Of a stretch of 64,000 nucleotides of DNA, positions 13,701-25,199 are shown one piece after another. Source of the DNA: Euonymus europaeus (taxonomy: Eukaryota; Streptophyta; Magnoliopsida; Celastrales; Celastraceae). The stretch lies in the NCBI GenBank assembly GCA_963580455.1, contig OY756963.1, forward strand, positions 21,657,555 through 21,721,554. Direction: 5' to 3'. How positions within the stretch are numbered: position 1 is the stretch's first letter; every line of letters begins with the position of its first letter. The translations under genes and the position numbers were made by a program. The notes beneath the pieces were generated by a model. The model had not been told where the DNA came from. It saw only the letters and a list, made by a program, of their open reading frames with translations, and searched no databases.

Positions 13701-13886
13701 AGACTTATCATGGGTGCATCAACAATTCTGCAGGTTTATGCCGAACTGAAGGATCTTGCTGACAAGATTGCATCAGCAGAGTTAGCATCACCGACGCTCA
13801 TCATCATTGGAAAGGTTGTTGCACTTTCACCATTTTGGCTGCAATCACCTGAAGCAGCGGCATCCTGTTTAGTAAGTGCTGAATAG
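10794..13886 (+). CDS. UPM1: uroporphyrinogen-III C-methyltransferase, chloroplastic
   Basis: Five exons: 10794-11342, 12420-12497, 12604-12673, 13307-13584, 13734-13886, giving 375 residues (Arabidopsis UPM1 is about the same). The enzyme uses S-adenosylmethionine to methylate uroporphyrinogen III to precorrin-2, the branch from haem/chlorophyll synthesis to siroheme, the cofactor of nitrite and sulfite reductases. Residues 1 to about 95 are Ser-rich and basic with few acids, as expected of a transit peptide. The catalytic core shows [18 protein letters not shown], then [17 protein letters not shown] across exons 2-3, then [20 protein letters not shown] across exons 3-4, the three SUMT signatures. 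It ends [15 protein letters not shown]. All junctions keep phase. The first intron, about 1.08 kb, contains an antisense PPR relic. Confidence 0.95.
11625..12300 (-). pseudogene. decayed PPR-protein fragment in UPM1 intron 1
   Basis: The reverse strand keeps pentatricopeptide-repeat text in broken frames: [13 protein letters not shown] near 12110-12070, then about 12000-11800 a run including [22 protein letters not shown] and [18 protein letters not shown]. Helix-turn-helix 35-residue spacing and the [11 protein letters not shown] motif are typical of plant PPR proteins. Stops and frameshifts break the reading, there is no start codon, and it lies in the intron of an oppositely oriented gene. 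I infer an old insertion of a gene fragment and no product. Confidence 0.65.
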
Positions 13887-13960
13887 AGGGCCAGAAGTTG
13901 TTTTAGGGTAAACTTGGTTCCTTCACTTTACAAATTCAACAGTGGAGGTGCAACAATTTA

Positions 13961-14199
13961 GGTCTTGCTTGACATTTTAGAAATGAGAACTTGAGAGGGG
14001 GAGGGGTCCGTAACGAACTCCTCTGAGTCCCTCCCAACCTCTCATTATGGGTGGGCGAATCTCTCCGAATCATTCCCAATACTTTAAATTTGAACTCCTC
14101 ATTTTTGATGGGTTCGGAGGGGTTTAGGAACCTTTGCTCTCTCAACCCATTCCAACTCAACATTTCTCAACCCCTCTTTGTAAAATGTCAAGCAAAGCC
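13961..14199. mobile_element. Harbinger/Tourist-like MITE
   Basis: A 239-bp element with terminal inverted repeats GGTCTTGCTTGACATTTT (left) and GGCTTTGCTTGACATTTT (right, reverse-complemented). TTA lies on both sides (13958-13960 and 14200-14202), the 3-bp target duplication of the PIF/Harbinger superfamily. It is non-coding and sits just behind the UPM1 stop, so it may lie in the UPM1 3' untranslated region. Confidence 0.8.
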
Positions 14200-14829
14200 T
14201 TAAAGGTTTTGACGTCTGCTTGCTGATCAAGGCACATCTTGTTCGAATACAAGTTGCTTCAGGTTTTTTGGTTGATAAATGAGCCCATTGTAATCCAACA
14301 AAGTTAAATAAAAAGGTTAAGGAATGTAGTTGAATTATTTCCTTATAAAATATAGTGTTCTCGAAAACGGTATCCTCATTGGAATCTTTATGTTGCGCGC
14401 TGAATTTTGGTCGAGTGAAAAAAAAAAATGTTTGCGGACTTGAAATCTCGAGTTAAGCCATATTGAATGTTCAAAGGATAAAGTTATATGATGGTGTCAT
14501 TCTCAATGAGAAGGGAAAAAAAAAGATAATGTGAAAATTATGTTCGAGGGTTGAAAATAATCCTCTATAATCTTAATCAATATAATTAGCATTGAAATAA
14601 CTGTATAAATTTGTCTAGAGCGAGAAAAAATAATTGAAATCTAAAGGATATTTCAAAATAAAGTGGCACGATAGAACCATTTACTAATATTTTTTAATAT
14701 TTATTAATCAATGATAATCTTAAATATTTTTTAATAACCGTGAATAATCATGTGAATTTATGATTTAGGCATTCAGTATGAGAAGAAAATTAAAAATAAA
14801 GAAAAAAAATACAGTTTATGATTACTTAT

Positions 14830-15660
14830 TATCAATTTGCTGAATGCCCTTGCTGCAATATTCATATGAAATCTAGTTTTCATATTTTTTGGTCATGTTC
14901 ATGGTCTCAATGTCTTTTGCGTGCTCATTTGCCAAAATTTTGCTCTTTAACCAGGAATGTTGTTGCTCGGCAACATGGATAGCTCAAATTATATCCTCTT
15001 ACTTAAAGACTTTAATGGAGGATTTATTTCAAACTCTTTATTTTATATGGCTTGCTCGGAACAGTTTGGTTTATCATGATTATAGTAACTCATTTTCTGA
15101 TGTGATGTTCAAAGCTTCTATGAGGAAATCAGATTCCACTTTGGCCCTTGTCTCCCATCTCCCAAGTCGAGCTGCTTCTTCTCATTGGGTAAAGCCCACT
15201 CCAAGTAGACATAAAATTAATGTTGACGTTGTTTGGTCTTCTTCTAACTCATTGGCAGTTGTGGGCGCAATTATTTGAGATTCCTTTGGCGCGGTGGTTG
15301 TGTCCAGTTACAAGAATATCCCCTCAACAGGAGGTTGTATTTATGTTGAGGTTGAAACCTTCTTATTTGGCATTGAACTTGTTATCTCCATAAATATCTC
15401 TTATTTTATTATTAAAGGGGATGATATGATCATTGTTTATGCTCTGAAGGCTCCGAGAGTGCCCTCAGCTCCTTGTGGATTATGTGTTGATTCAGTTCTT
15501 TCTTTTATGCATGGCTTGGATTGAGAGGTCTCCCACACTTCTCATTTGAACAACTCAGTAACTGATCATCTTGCCTTCTTAGGATCACAAGTTATATCTC
15601 TTGTAACAATGCTAGGAGATTTTCCTAGTTTTTTGCTTGGATTTAGTGTGGAATGATGCT
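14830..15660 (+). pseudogene. LINE-type retrotransposon relic (RNase H region)
   Basis: A broken frame with HIFWSCSWS (tail of the RT zinc-binding region), then a region with ARNSLVYHDYSNSF, WVKPTPSRHKINVDVVWSSS and GAVVVSSYKNIPSTGG. This is the layout of the RNase H-like domain at the end of plant LINE polyproteins. Stops occur at about 15276 and 15522 and the frame resumes after each. An A-rich stretch near 15690 may be the remnant of its 3' tail. No intact reverse transcriptase is present. Non-functional. Confidence 0.7.
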
Positions 15661-15699
15661 TTGTTTTTATGAAAGTTCCGTTTTTTTCTATATAAAAAA

Positions 15700-16190
15700 A
15701 AAGAGCAAAAACTTTTTTTCCCAATATTTCTAAACGTCAAATGAAAGAGGGACAAAATCATTGTTGGAAATTATCAAAGAATTAAAAATAACAAACAACA
15801 AATCATCGCAAGTCAAATGGGCCGATAAAAGCACATGCAATGATGTGAACGTCCCCTCCTAATTAAAATTTAAATTGGGTTTCACCTCCGTTAAATAAAA
15901 AATTAAATTATATAATTATTTATATCATGAATACATGTGTTTCAATATAGTCAAATAAACAAAACATAAATTTTTGTATAATTTTTTCTTTTCTTAGTAG
16001 CAAGGCCATCACTATTTCACTTCTTCATCAATTTTTCAACAAAACACATCAAAATTAATACTAAATCTCATATTTTTTTATAAAAATTAAAGTTACTTAC
16101 TATAACTTCTAATATAATTAGATTAACAAAAAGACAGATTATCATGCATCATCTCCGATAAAAACACACCATCATCGCCGATAAAAACAC
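15700..16190. other. intergenic, AT-rich, no gene seen
   Basis: No coding signal on either strand. The right end leads into the promoter of the KH/CCCH gene. Confidence 0.4.
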
Positions 16191-16197
16191 ACTATTT

Positions 16198-16277
16198 CAC
16201 GTGCTCTGAACATATTTTAGGTCCGATTGGCGGCATCACTATTTCACTGTCTCCGATGACGTCAGCGAGAACACGTG
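16198..16277 (+). promoter_or_regulatory. two G-box (CACGTG) elements upstream of the KH/CCCH gene
   Basis: CACGTG occurs at 16198-16203 and again at 16272-16277, about 370 and 290 bases before the start codon. G-boxes bind bZIP and bHLH factors in plants. The binding here is inferred only from the motif. Confidence 0.4.
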
Positions 16278-16387
16278 TAAGAAGTAGACAAGATTCTCCC
16301 ATCAGCGCGCGGAATCCAGCACCTAAAATCTCCCTCCACCGTCTTTTGTGGCGCTATCGACTCTCTCTGCCTCCAAAACCCTTCTAT

Positions 16388-16452
16388 CTAGGGTTAGGGT
16401 CTCTTCTCTGATACTGTTAGGGTTTTCGGTCTTTCTTTTCATTAGGGTTAGG
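16388..16452 (+). promoter_or_regulatory. telo-box cluster in the KH/CCCH gene leader
   Basis: Three TAGGGTT motifs (AGGGTTAGGG, TTAGGGTTTT and TTAGGGTTAGG) lie within 65 bases of the presumed 5' leader. The reverse complement AAACCCTA is the plant telo-box, common near starts of highly expressed translation-related genes. Confidence 0.45.
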
Positions 16453-16565
16453 AGTATCTGAGCTGCTGGAGATTTGTATAGATTCTTTGATTTTTTTGTC
16501 TTTTCAAATCTTTGATTCGTTTTAGATCTGGATCTGTGAGAGACGTTTATACATAGAACGAGTCA

Positions 16566-19500
16566 ATGGATACTCGGAAGAGAGGTAGGAATGAAGGCGG
16601 ATTCAGCGTTAATGGCGGCTTCAAGAGATCTAAGCAAGGTTCGCGCTTTCTTCTCTCATCCAGCTGAAGTTCGGGTTTTGATTTTGTTTTACTTGCATTT
16701 CTATTTGAACTTTTTGTATGCGTTGAGTTTCGTGTTGTTTACTTATTTGGCTTCCTTGCTCAATAGCTGGGGTTGGTTTCTGGAGAACACTTCGCCTGTC
16801 AACGTTATCATTAAATCGGTGTTCTCTGCTGTGCTTATTTTGTTATTATTGTTTAATATGCTGCCTGAGCGTATATTGATTGTTTTTGTTGGTGTTGTTC
16901 TGTCTCTTTTGTGTTTAATTGCTTCTTGTTGATGTGTTTCCGCATATTTATAGGTGACTTGGTGTGTTTCCCCATATTTATTGTTGTATTTCCTGTCAAA
17001 TGACCGAAATTGGTACCATAGCATTGTTTACTATCCCCCTGTTCTACCCATAAGAATTTCAAATCATGCCCTCAAGGCAGAGTAACGAGGAGCTTGACCA
17101 CCTGATCAGCAATGCTCGTGGTAGAGTGATTTCCAGATAGACTAGTGACCTATAGAAATAGCTGGATGTTTTTTGTAAGAAATAATACAGTAAAAACGAA
17201 TCATTGTGGTCGAGTATTGGCCTTCTGCTTCTACAAGCCTTATTTCAAAGCAGTCTCTTTATTAACTGGAATACAATGTCAAAACGCAAGTGTCTACCAT
17301 TGTCAAACCGGATAGTTTATTAGTGAAGTTTTTGTTTTCTCTTGTTTTACCCTTTGGTAGAATCAATCTTCCTGTTTAATGTACAAAGTGTGGAGTATGG
17401 AGATAAGGAAGTAGGTTTTGCATAAAAGTTGCTTCAACTATTGTCTTTGGCCTTAAAACACTCCTTTTCAGTATTAGCTGGTCCTAAGGATTTTGGGATG
17501 GACTAGAGTAATAGGATTAAAAATTCATACAAAATTTCAACTGAAAACTAGCAATGATGTCTTGTAACAGAAATGGAGTTCTTATCAACTGGTGTAGGAA
17601 GCAAATCGAAGCCATGCACCAAATTTTTCAGGTTCAAATCTTTTCCTATCTAATAATACCATTAACTTTTATCTTATTACTAATCTATTAATTTGTTTAA
17701 GAATTTAATTTTTATTTTGCACAACATAAAATATGCAATGGTGCTAATGAAGCGGCGGTTCATAGTTGTTATACATGTACATACTGTGGTGGGCCAAATA
17801 AAGTTAATTCATGCTATGTAACTGGATTAATCATTAGTTAAAGTACTGCATATTATTATTTTCCTCTGATTAATTCGTAAGAAAGCGATTACATTGAGAT
17901 TCATCATATTTTGTAATGGCCACTGCTAATTTTATATGATAGAAAGCAGTGATGATTTTCTGAGTGGTTTTGTTGCGTCTTTTCATTCCAAGGGTAAGTT
18001 GTAAATAAGACAACCTATTGAAGTATCATGAATCTGCAGAGGGTCTGTTACATCTATTAAACACTACCTTCTATATCGGCAAGCTGTTTGTAACTTCTAT
18101 GCCAAAATTATGAATGACTATCAGGTATGGAGTCTGGATATCAGTAATGCGATCTCAAAAAAATTATATTTTGTTTTAGTGATATGATAGGGAGACAGTA
18201 CAATTTGGATATAGAATTCAGCATTGTAATCAACATTTCATTATAATTTTTGTAGTTGATTTCAGGCATTCATGAGGTTGTAATTGAGGGTAAAAAGGGT
18301 AGTGTGACTTAGTTTGTTGGTTCTTTTTGAATTTTGACCGAGTCTGTTATTCAGCTTTCCTCTCATGTCGTTATTTGTGAAATCATTTGACCTCGATTTT
18401 TTCTGATCTTGAAAATGATTTTTTGGGTGTTTCAAAGATTGTTTCATTTGTGACCGAATTTTCAGGAAATGGGATCTCAATGCATAAAATTGATGGTGAA
18501 AAGAATAAAGAAACTTCATAAATTGCTCTGTTTGGCCTTGACCGTATTGGGCTCACTGGATACTTCTTGTAGCTCTATATTCATTGAAATTGTGTCATTT
18601 AAAGTTGCTGCAGATTGACAGCTAGGAAAGTGCTTGGTTGCCTGTGGAGCATTTTAGTGTCTGTTGTGTCGTGATGGTGGTGGTTCACATTTGTTGTCAC
18701 ATGTAGATATATTGTTAAATACTCCTGTGATCTTGAATGTTGTAAAATAATGACGTCTCTGATTTTGAATTTCACCTTGGTCCTATGATTATCGGTATGC
18801 AGTATCTTATGAGTTTTTTGGTATTACTGCAGCACTGCTGGTTGCCCATTTGGCGAGAGCTGCCACTTCCTGCACTATGTTCCTGGAGGTTATAATGCTG
18901 TTGCCCAGATGATGAACTTAGGGCCCACGATACCCGCTGCACCCAGAAATGTGGCAGCAGCACCACCCACGCCAAATGGTTCATCGAATCTCAGTGTTAA
19001 AAGTCGCATGTGCAACAAGTACAATACAGCTGAAGGCTGCAAGTTTGGTGACAAGTGCCATTTTGCACACGGTGAATGGGAACTTGGTAAGCATGTTGCT
19101 CCATCTCATACTGAGCCTCATATGGGGCACATTCCTGGTCGCATGGGAGGTAGGATGGAACCCCCACCCTCTGGCGCTGCTGCCAGCTTCGGTGCTTCGT
19201 CCACTGCAAAAATCAGCATAGATGCCTTGGTTGCTGGAGCCATCATTGGTAAAGGTGGTGTTAATTCAAAACAGATCTGTCGTCAAACAGGGGCTAAACT
19301 TTCTATCCGTGATGATGAAACGGATCCTAATAAGAGGAGCATTGTACTTGAGGGGTCGTTTGCGCAGGTACAGCAAGCTGGTGCGATGGTGAGTGAGCTA
19401 ATTAAGAACCTTGGTCCACAGGTTGGCCATGCTAAAGTTGCTGGAGGACTTGGGGCTCCTATTCATCGAGGAAGCAACTTTAGGACGAAGATTTGCGATA

Positions 19501-19583
19501 ATTTTAACAAAGGATCTTGCACCTTTGGTGATAGATGTCACTTTGCACATGGTGCTGCCGAGTTGCGGAAAGCGGATATCTGA
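16566..19583 (+). CDS. KH-domain and CCCH zinc-finger protein (KHZ1/KHZ2-like)
   Basis: Three exons: 16566-16638, 17571-17631, 18833-19583; 294 residues. It starts MDTRKRGRNEGGFSVNGGFK. Three C-x(7-8)-C-x5-C-x3-H fingers are present: one across exons 2-3 (CTKFFSTAGCPFGESCHFLH), one CNKYNTAEGCKFGDKCHFAH, and a C-terminal one CDNFNKGSCTFGDRCHFAH. A KH RNA-binding domain lies between fingers 2 and 3, with the GxxG loop in GAIIGKGGVNSKQICRQTGA. Proteins of this layout bind RNA; Arabidopsis KHZ1 and KHZ2 promote flowering and senescence. The large second intron and all phases are consistent. The gene precedes FAD2, as KHZ1 is next to FAD2 in Arabidopsis. Confidence 0.92.
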
Positions 19584-19870
19584 TTTTTTCTTCTATTTAT
19601 TAGGGTAGTATTTTGTGCAAGGCAAGTGAGATCTCTGTTTCTAAAGTTGGCTGTGTCATATAACTTAGTGTAATTGACAGATTATGTCTGTTTTTGGCTT
19701 ATGATTCCTCTTGAAACTACCTCACTAGTTCCTATTTTTGGCTTCTGATTGGCCCAATTTTGGAAGTCCGCAACATATATATAATAAAATATTTTCGTAG
19801 TTTTTAACAGGAGAGTTAAAGAAGTAGGGTTATCAACAAAAATTGGACAAAACTGAAATGGAACTTTTGG

Positions 19871-20200
19871 TCGGTATTTTTCAAAAAAATAATACATATT
19901 TAATATTAAAATATAATGCAAACGGAAAAATGGACATGATCAATTGATAATTAATTAAACGTTTAGCTAAAATATGTCAAAAAAAAGACCAAAATTGACA
20001 ACCGACAACCCTAGGAAAAAAACATTTCGCAGTTCCGGATCGGTATTTTAGGAGAAAAAATACATATTTAATATTAAAATTGATCAAAAATTGAAAAATC
20101 GACATGATCAATCGATAATCGACTGAACATTTAGCTAAAGTATGTCAAAAATGACAAAAATCGATAATAGAAACCCCTAGAAAAAAGACGTTTCCCAGTT
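19871..20200. repeat. 169-bp tandem duplication
   Basis: A unit starting TCGGTATTTT is present at 19871 and again at 20040. Both copies carry ATACATATTTAATATTAAAAT, then GACATGATCAAT, then ATGTCAAA and ACCCCTAG/ACCCTAGG blocks, with moderate divergence. Non-coding. Confidence 0.65.
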
Positions 20201-20850
20201 CGCGTGGTGGTTTCCTCACATGATGTTGAGATTAAGGGCAGTAAAATTATGTCTGGTCTGGATGATCAATTTATTCAATCTAGATTAAACAAAGTTCGAA
20301 AATAAATTATATGTCAAAATTCGGGTTCAAATATAAAAATTGCTCCACTTAATTGTTCGGATCCTAACTCAGATTAAATTATTATCTGATAAATTTATCC
20401 GAATTTAAATCAATTCAGATATGTTCACAACTCCAATCCAATCCGATGAAAATATTTCTTAAATACTTATATTGTCCAACTTAAAATTGACCCGGAATCT
20501 CTTTTTTTTTTTTTTTTTTCCACCCCTCGTTGTGATCTCTCTACTTCGTCTTGGGCTAACAAAGACATTTCAGTGTTCCTCGAGATATTTTTATATGGCC
20601 AAATCAAATTCTTACCGTTGATATATGGGAGTGGCAGTGTGCGATCGACATGCCAGAATCAAATCCGATGGAAAAATACAAACCGAAACAGCTAACACTA
20701 AAAAACAAGCCAACGTCGGCATAAAGTAATCAAAAAATCAATCATATATTGGAGAGGTGGTGTGACCAGTGACCACTACACCCCAGGTTAAATAAGGGTC
20801 ACAGGTTCTTCCTCATAAAAATAAAAATAAAAGTAAGCTTCACAGGTTCC
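20201..20850. other. intergenic and FAD2 promoter region
   Basis: Contains a long T run near 20502-20519. No coding signal. The FAD2 promoter should lie in the last few hundred bases, but I see no certain TATA box. Confidence 0.4.
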
Positions 20851-20977
20851 CCACTTGCCGAAGGGCCGGAGATTCTACGGCCATACAGAAGAGTGGGGCA
20901 CCGATAGATTGAAGCGCGGCAGTTCTTGAGCAAGCGAAAGGCACTCAAAGAACGCTATCGGGAGATTCTCTTTTCAG

Positions 20978-23900
20978 GTACTTCGTTCTCCCCTTATTTC
21001 TCCATTTTTTTGGACTCTCTGTTTTGATATCGGATTCTTCTTCCTTATGACATTACCTTGTCGTGATTCGTAAAATTATGGCCTGCGATAAGCTTGCAAG
21101 AACTAATGCTGGAAATCGTGTATTTGTTCAGTAATTTCGGTTAGATCCGTGCGAACTTTGTTGTTGAAACAGATCTCTGTGTTTTGTCACTCAGATCTCA
21201 TTTCGTGAAAACGGATTTTCTTTCTTTCTTTCGAGCTCGATTTACAATTTTACTGCATCGTGTAATTGATTATTGATGGATTTCCCTCTTTAATTTATTT
21301 TTTAAAAGTTTTTTCAATGAAAGCTGAAATTTCCTATTGCCGCGATCTTACTTTATTGTTTTCAGTTTGTCAATTTTCAAATCCCCTGCCAATTCTTATG
21401 AGGTGACCACTGACGCTACATTAATTTTGTTCAGCTACATTAATTTTGATTTAACGTTTTTTTGTCATTATTTTTTTCCCCATTTTTTGTAATTAAATAC
21501 TCCAAAATATATTTGTAAGGTTGTCTCTATTTTCTATGAATACGGTTCTCAGGTTCTTGTTTCATAAAAACTTCTAGTTTACCCGAGATCTGCATTTTTA
21601 TTTTCATGTTAAGGACGAAACCATGCGGGGACGACGATACTTTTCATCGTACAAAACCATCTACACCTGTTTGTATTAGTATATAGAGATATTTATGCAA
21701 TTTTTGCCGGAGCCTTTGTTTTGAAATTATATCTGGTCTTTTTTTAATGTATATAAAAAATAGTCTTTTTTATAGAAGATCTTTTTCTGCAAATAATATT
21801 CTTTTCTTGTTCTGCTATAATTTAATTTAATTTTGTCTGTGTTGACTATAATACTAACAAGAAAAAGCCGGAAACAGCCTCGGCTAGTCGTCTGAGTGGG
21901 CTTGTCAAATCATCCGTGCCCTACATATTTATCTTTTTCTCCTGGAATCAGTGATCAATCAATCCTTTTCAAGTTTTGCTCCAGTAGTTTTGGTCAAAAA
22001 AACTGTTCATGTCAAATGAACAAAGTATTGAGTCAAAATTATGTGCTACAAACTGGATGGCTTTTGGGTCACCCTTCCAATATACTCTCTTTTTCTTCCT
22101 TTCTTATACTTGGCTGTACGTATATTACCTAATTTTCAATACACGAGTTGTCTTCAAAAATAATAATTTCTTTCCGGCGACCGCAAAGATGATCTAATTA
22201 TTTCATGTTAGAAATTTGAGCTGTCTCAACTCCCACGTGATCAAAGGGTTGACAATCAGCAACTCAAAACATGTTTCCCCTGTATCTTTCAGATTCCACA
22301 TTTGGATGATATCTAAAAGTTTTTGGGTTGTTGTCCTAAACCCTTAAAATATGTTACACTCACCAATCAAAACGAAGTGGATGTTATTGAGGCTTCAGTC
22401 CACCGCTACTATCTTCATGGCCTACAGTTTTTAATTTTTTATATTAGAAAAGTCTTTTGGCTGTTGGGTTGAGCTCCCCCCCCCCCCCCCCCAGCTTGTA
22501 GCCACCGAAAGGCCTTGTTGAACCGTATTACACTTTTATTAAAGTGATAGCGATTGTGATAAAACTGTCCAAGGGTCATAGACTCATATATAGTTGAGCT
22601 TTTGCCTTTCTATTCTCCCTTTTCATTCCGGTTGCCCAGGAAAGCTTGCTTCTGGCAGTCTCCAATCCTAACCTAGGATAAGATCTTTCTGAAAAGTTAA
22701 GATTGTCCTCTATTCTTTGCTTACTCATGAAGTAGATTAGATATCCATGACGGTAACACAACCTCTATTAATTCTTGTATGTACTTTGTAGTATCATTAA
22801 GTTGTAGATAATTCAAAAAGACTTGTAGTGTTAAAGCTGCATTAGAAGTTTCACACTTGCTAAGAAATTGAGCTGCAGGATATGGTTTCTGCCACTTAAT
22901 GAATTTCTTGTGCTCGTAAGGTGTCACGTCAGAGCCATGTAAAGCCAAAGAAAGAAACTTGACAGTATTCAGCTTTTTATAGTGGATTTATCTCGTCTTC
23001 CATGCTTCTTGCTCAATTATTTCCCACTACTGCATAGCACAAGTGCACATCATGTCTGAATGACTGAGTTAGGTGTTTATTCTACATTTCTGATAGAACA
23101 ATATTTGTACTTGTAAGCATATGTTAAATTTTACTGGTAAAATAGGATATTTGAAGAGGTGGATATGTGTAGGCATATGCTATTATCTCTGGTCTAAACA
23201 CTTCCTTTACTGAACATTCTAACCATTGACTTTACTAATTGGACACTCTAGCATTGACATCTTCCATGTTTTCACTAATTTTCGTAAAGTGTATGCATTT
23301 CCCAATTTTATGGGCTATTTGTACCTTAATAAGGCAGTTATGAATTCCTTTTGAAAATTGAACACAGAAATATTAGACTTTAAGTACCTTTAAGTGGCCA
23401 GACCCCTTTGCCTTTCACATACACAAGAAAACTATTCAAAGTGTAATTTGTGCCCATTTTCTGTGGTTGTTGTGTATTTGCATTATCTTTTCATAAATAA
23501 AAATGTGTTTATAATTTTGAACGTCATTTGAATTCTTATGATCTTTAAAAGATAAATAAATTGTTTAGATATGATAAAATGAGATGTCTAAGGTCCACAT
23601 ATGAGACCTTTCTTTGTATGTATTGGTAGTTAATTAGGATATTGATTTAACATTGCAAGCAGTCTTTACCCTGGCTTTGAGTTTTACCTCCAATCAGCTG
23701 TAAATGATCACCTCATTGTAACATCTCAGACTTCCACTGCGTGCCTTTAGTTTTATGCACTTTCATAGCTAGGAGGTGTTCAGTCTCCATTCCTAGTTGT
23801 TCAGGAAAAAATCCTAAGACTTTAGGGATGACAAATTAGAACTATTTGGAGACAGAAAAATCAGTGCGGTGTATGATATTTACTTGTGCCAGTTCTGTGA

Positions 23901-24040
23901 GTTTCAGTTTAATTTGAGATTTACTTCATTTTGAATGTAGTCATCTTACATCAAGTTTGACTGAGCTTATTTTCACTGCTTCTATATTACTCTATGAATA
24001 CTGACTAGTTCTCTCACCTTTTTCCAATCCTTGTCTTCAG
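20978..24040 (+). other. FAD2 5'-leader intron (about 3.06 kb)
   Basis: A non-coding first exon ends at 20977 (CTTTTCAG before GTACTT). The acceptor TTGTCTTCAG ends at 24040, 12 bases before the ATG. FAD2 genes across seed plants carry a single long intron in the 5' leader that enhances expression, so length and position fit. It includes a run of 17 C at 22476-22492 and an unidentified antisense open segment at 22721-22965. Confidence 0.8.
22476..22492. repeat. homopolymer C17
   Basis: Seventeen consecutive C residues inside the FAD2 leader intron. Such runs are rare in plant DNA. It could form i-motif/G-quadruplex structures, or its length may be a sequencing artefact. Confidence 0.85.
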
Positions 24041-24052
24041 GCTGCGGAAGCA

Positions 24053-25198
24053 ATGGGTGCTGGTGGGAGAATGGCCATTCGTCCTACTCAAAAGAAATCA
24101 GAACTTGACACCCTGAAACGGGTTCCTTACTCGAAACCCCCATTTACTCTTGGACAGATAAAAAAGGCAATACCACCTCATTGTTTTCAGCGGTCTGTTC
24201 TGCGTTCATTCTCCTATGTTGTTTACGACCTCACTATAGCCTTTCTGCTATATCATGTTGCTACCAATTACTTCCATCTTCTTCCTCACTCCCTCTCCTG
24301 CGTGGCATGGCCGGTATATTGGGCCATCCAAGGCTGCATTTTGACTGGTGTTTGGGTCATCGCACATGAGTGTGGCCACCATGCCTTCAGTGACTATCAG
24401 TGGCTTGATGACACAGTTGGCCTTGTCCTCCATTCTTGTCTCCTTGTACCTTATTTTTCTTGGAAATACAGTCATCGCCGCCATCACTCTAACACTGGGT
24501 CTCTTGACCGCGATGAAGTGTTTGTTCCTAAACAGAAATCCAGTATCAAATGGTTCTCCAAATACCTTCACAACCCACCGGGCCGAGTACTCACACTTAC
24601 CATCCAACTTACTCTTGGCTGGCCTTTGTACCTAGCATTCAATGTTTCAGGAAGGCCGTATGGCCGCTTTGCTTGCCACTTTGATCCATATGGCCCAATC
24701 TACTCAGACCGTGAGAGGATTCAAATTTTCATTTCCGATGCTGGTATTTTTGCTGTCTTATATGGGCTCTACCGACTGGCAGCAGCAAAAGGGCTCGCAT
24801 GGATTTTCTGTGTTTACGGAGGACCACTGTTGGTGGTTAATGGATTTCTCGTTTTGATAACATACTTGCAGCACACCCACCCTTCTTTGCCGCATTATGA
24901 TACGTCTGAATGGGACTGGTTGAGAGGTGCTCTAGCAACTGTTGACAGAGACTATGGAATCTTGAACAAGGTTTTCCATAACATTACAGACACTCATGTG
25001 GCGCACCATTTGTTCTCAACAATGCCACATTATCATGCAATGGAAGCTTCAGAGGTAATCAAGCCAATTTTGGGAGACTATTACCAGTTTGATGGGACTC
25101 CGGTCTTCAAAGCAATGTGGAGGGAGGCAAAGGAATGTATCTATGTCGAACCGGATGAAGTTGAGCAGGATAAAGGAATTTTCTGGTACAAAAAATAA
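24053..25198 (+). CDS. FAD2: microsomal omega-6 (delta-12) oleate desaturase
   Basis: Intronless 381-residue frame starting MGAGGRM, the usual FAD2 start. It converts oleoyl to linoleoyl chains on phosphatidylcholine in the ER membrane, using cytochrome b5. The three histidine boxes of the di-iron site are intact: HECGHH (105-110), HRRHH (141-145) and HVAHH (315-319). Hydrophobic segments at about 56-80, 84-104, 176-197 and 225-272 match the membrane-spanning parts of the family. The protein ends GIFWYKK, whereas most FAD2 proteins end in a short aromatic ER-retrieval motif such as YNNKL or YRNKF. It is therefore a few residues shorter than usual (382-384). A long leader intron precedes it. 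Confidence 0.97.
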   Translation: MGAGGRMAIRPTQKKSELDTLKRVPYSKPPFTLGQIKKAIPPHCFQRSVLRSFSYVVYDLTIAFLLYHVATNYFHLLPHSLSCVAWPVYWAIQGCILTGVWVIAHECGHHAFSDYQWLDDTVGLVLHSCLLVPYFSWKYSHRRHHSNTGSLDRDEVFVPKQKSSIKWFSKYLHNPPGRVLTLTIQLTLGWPLYLAFNVSGRPYGRFACHFDPYGPIYSDRERIQIFISDAGIFAVLYGLYRLAAAKGLAWIFCVYGGPLLVVNGFLVLITYLQHTHPSLPHYDTSEWDWLRGALATVDRDYGILNKVFHNITDTHVAHHLFSTMPHYHAMEASEVIKPILGDYYQFDGTPVFKAMWREAKECIYVEPDEVEQDKGIFWYKK

Positions 25199-25199
25199 T

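Noticed and set aside
24248..24607. Open frame of 119 codons opposite FAD2
   Set aside because: Shadow frame of a strongly conserved gene. No motifs and no splice or promoter signals of its own.
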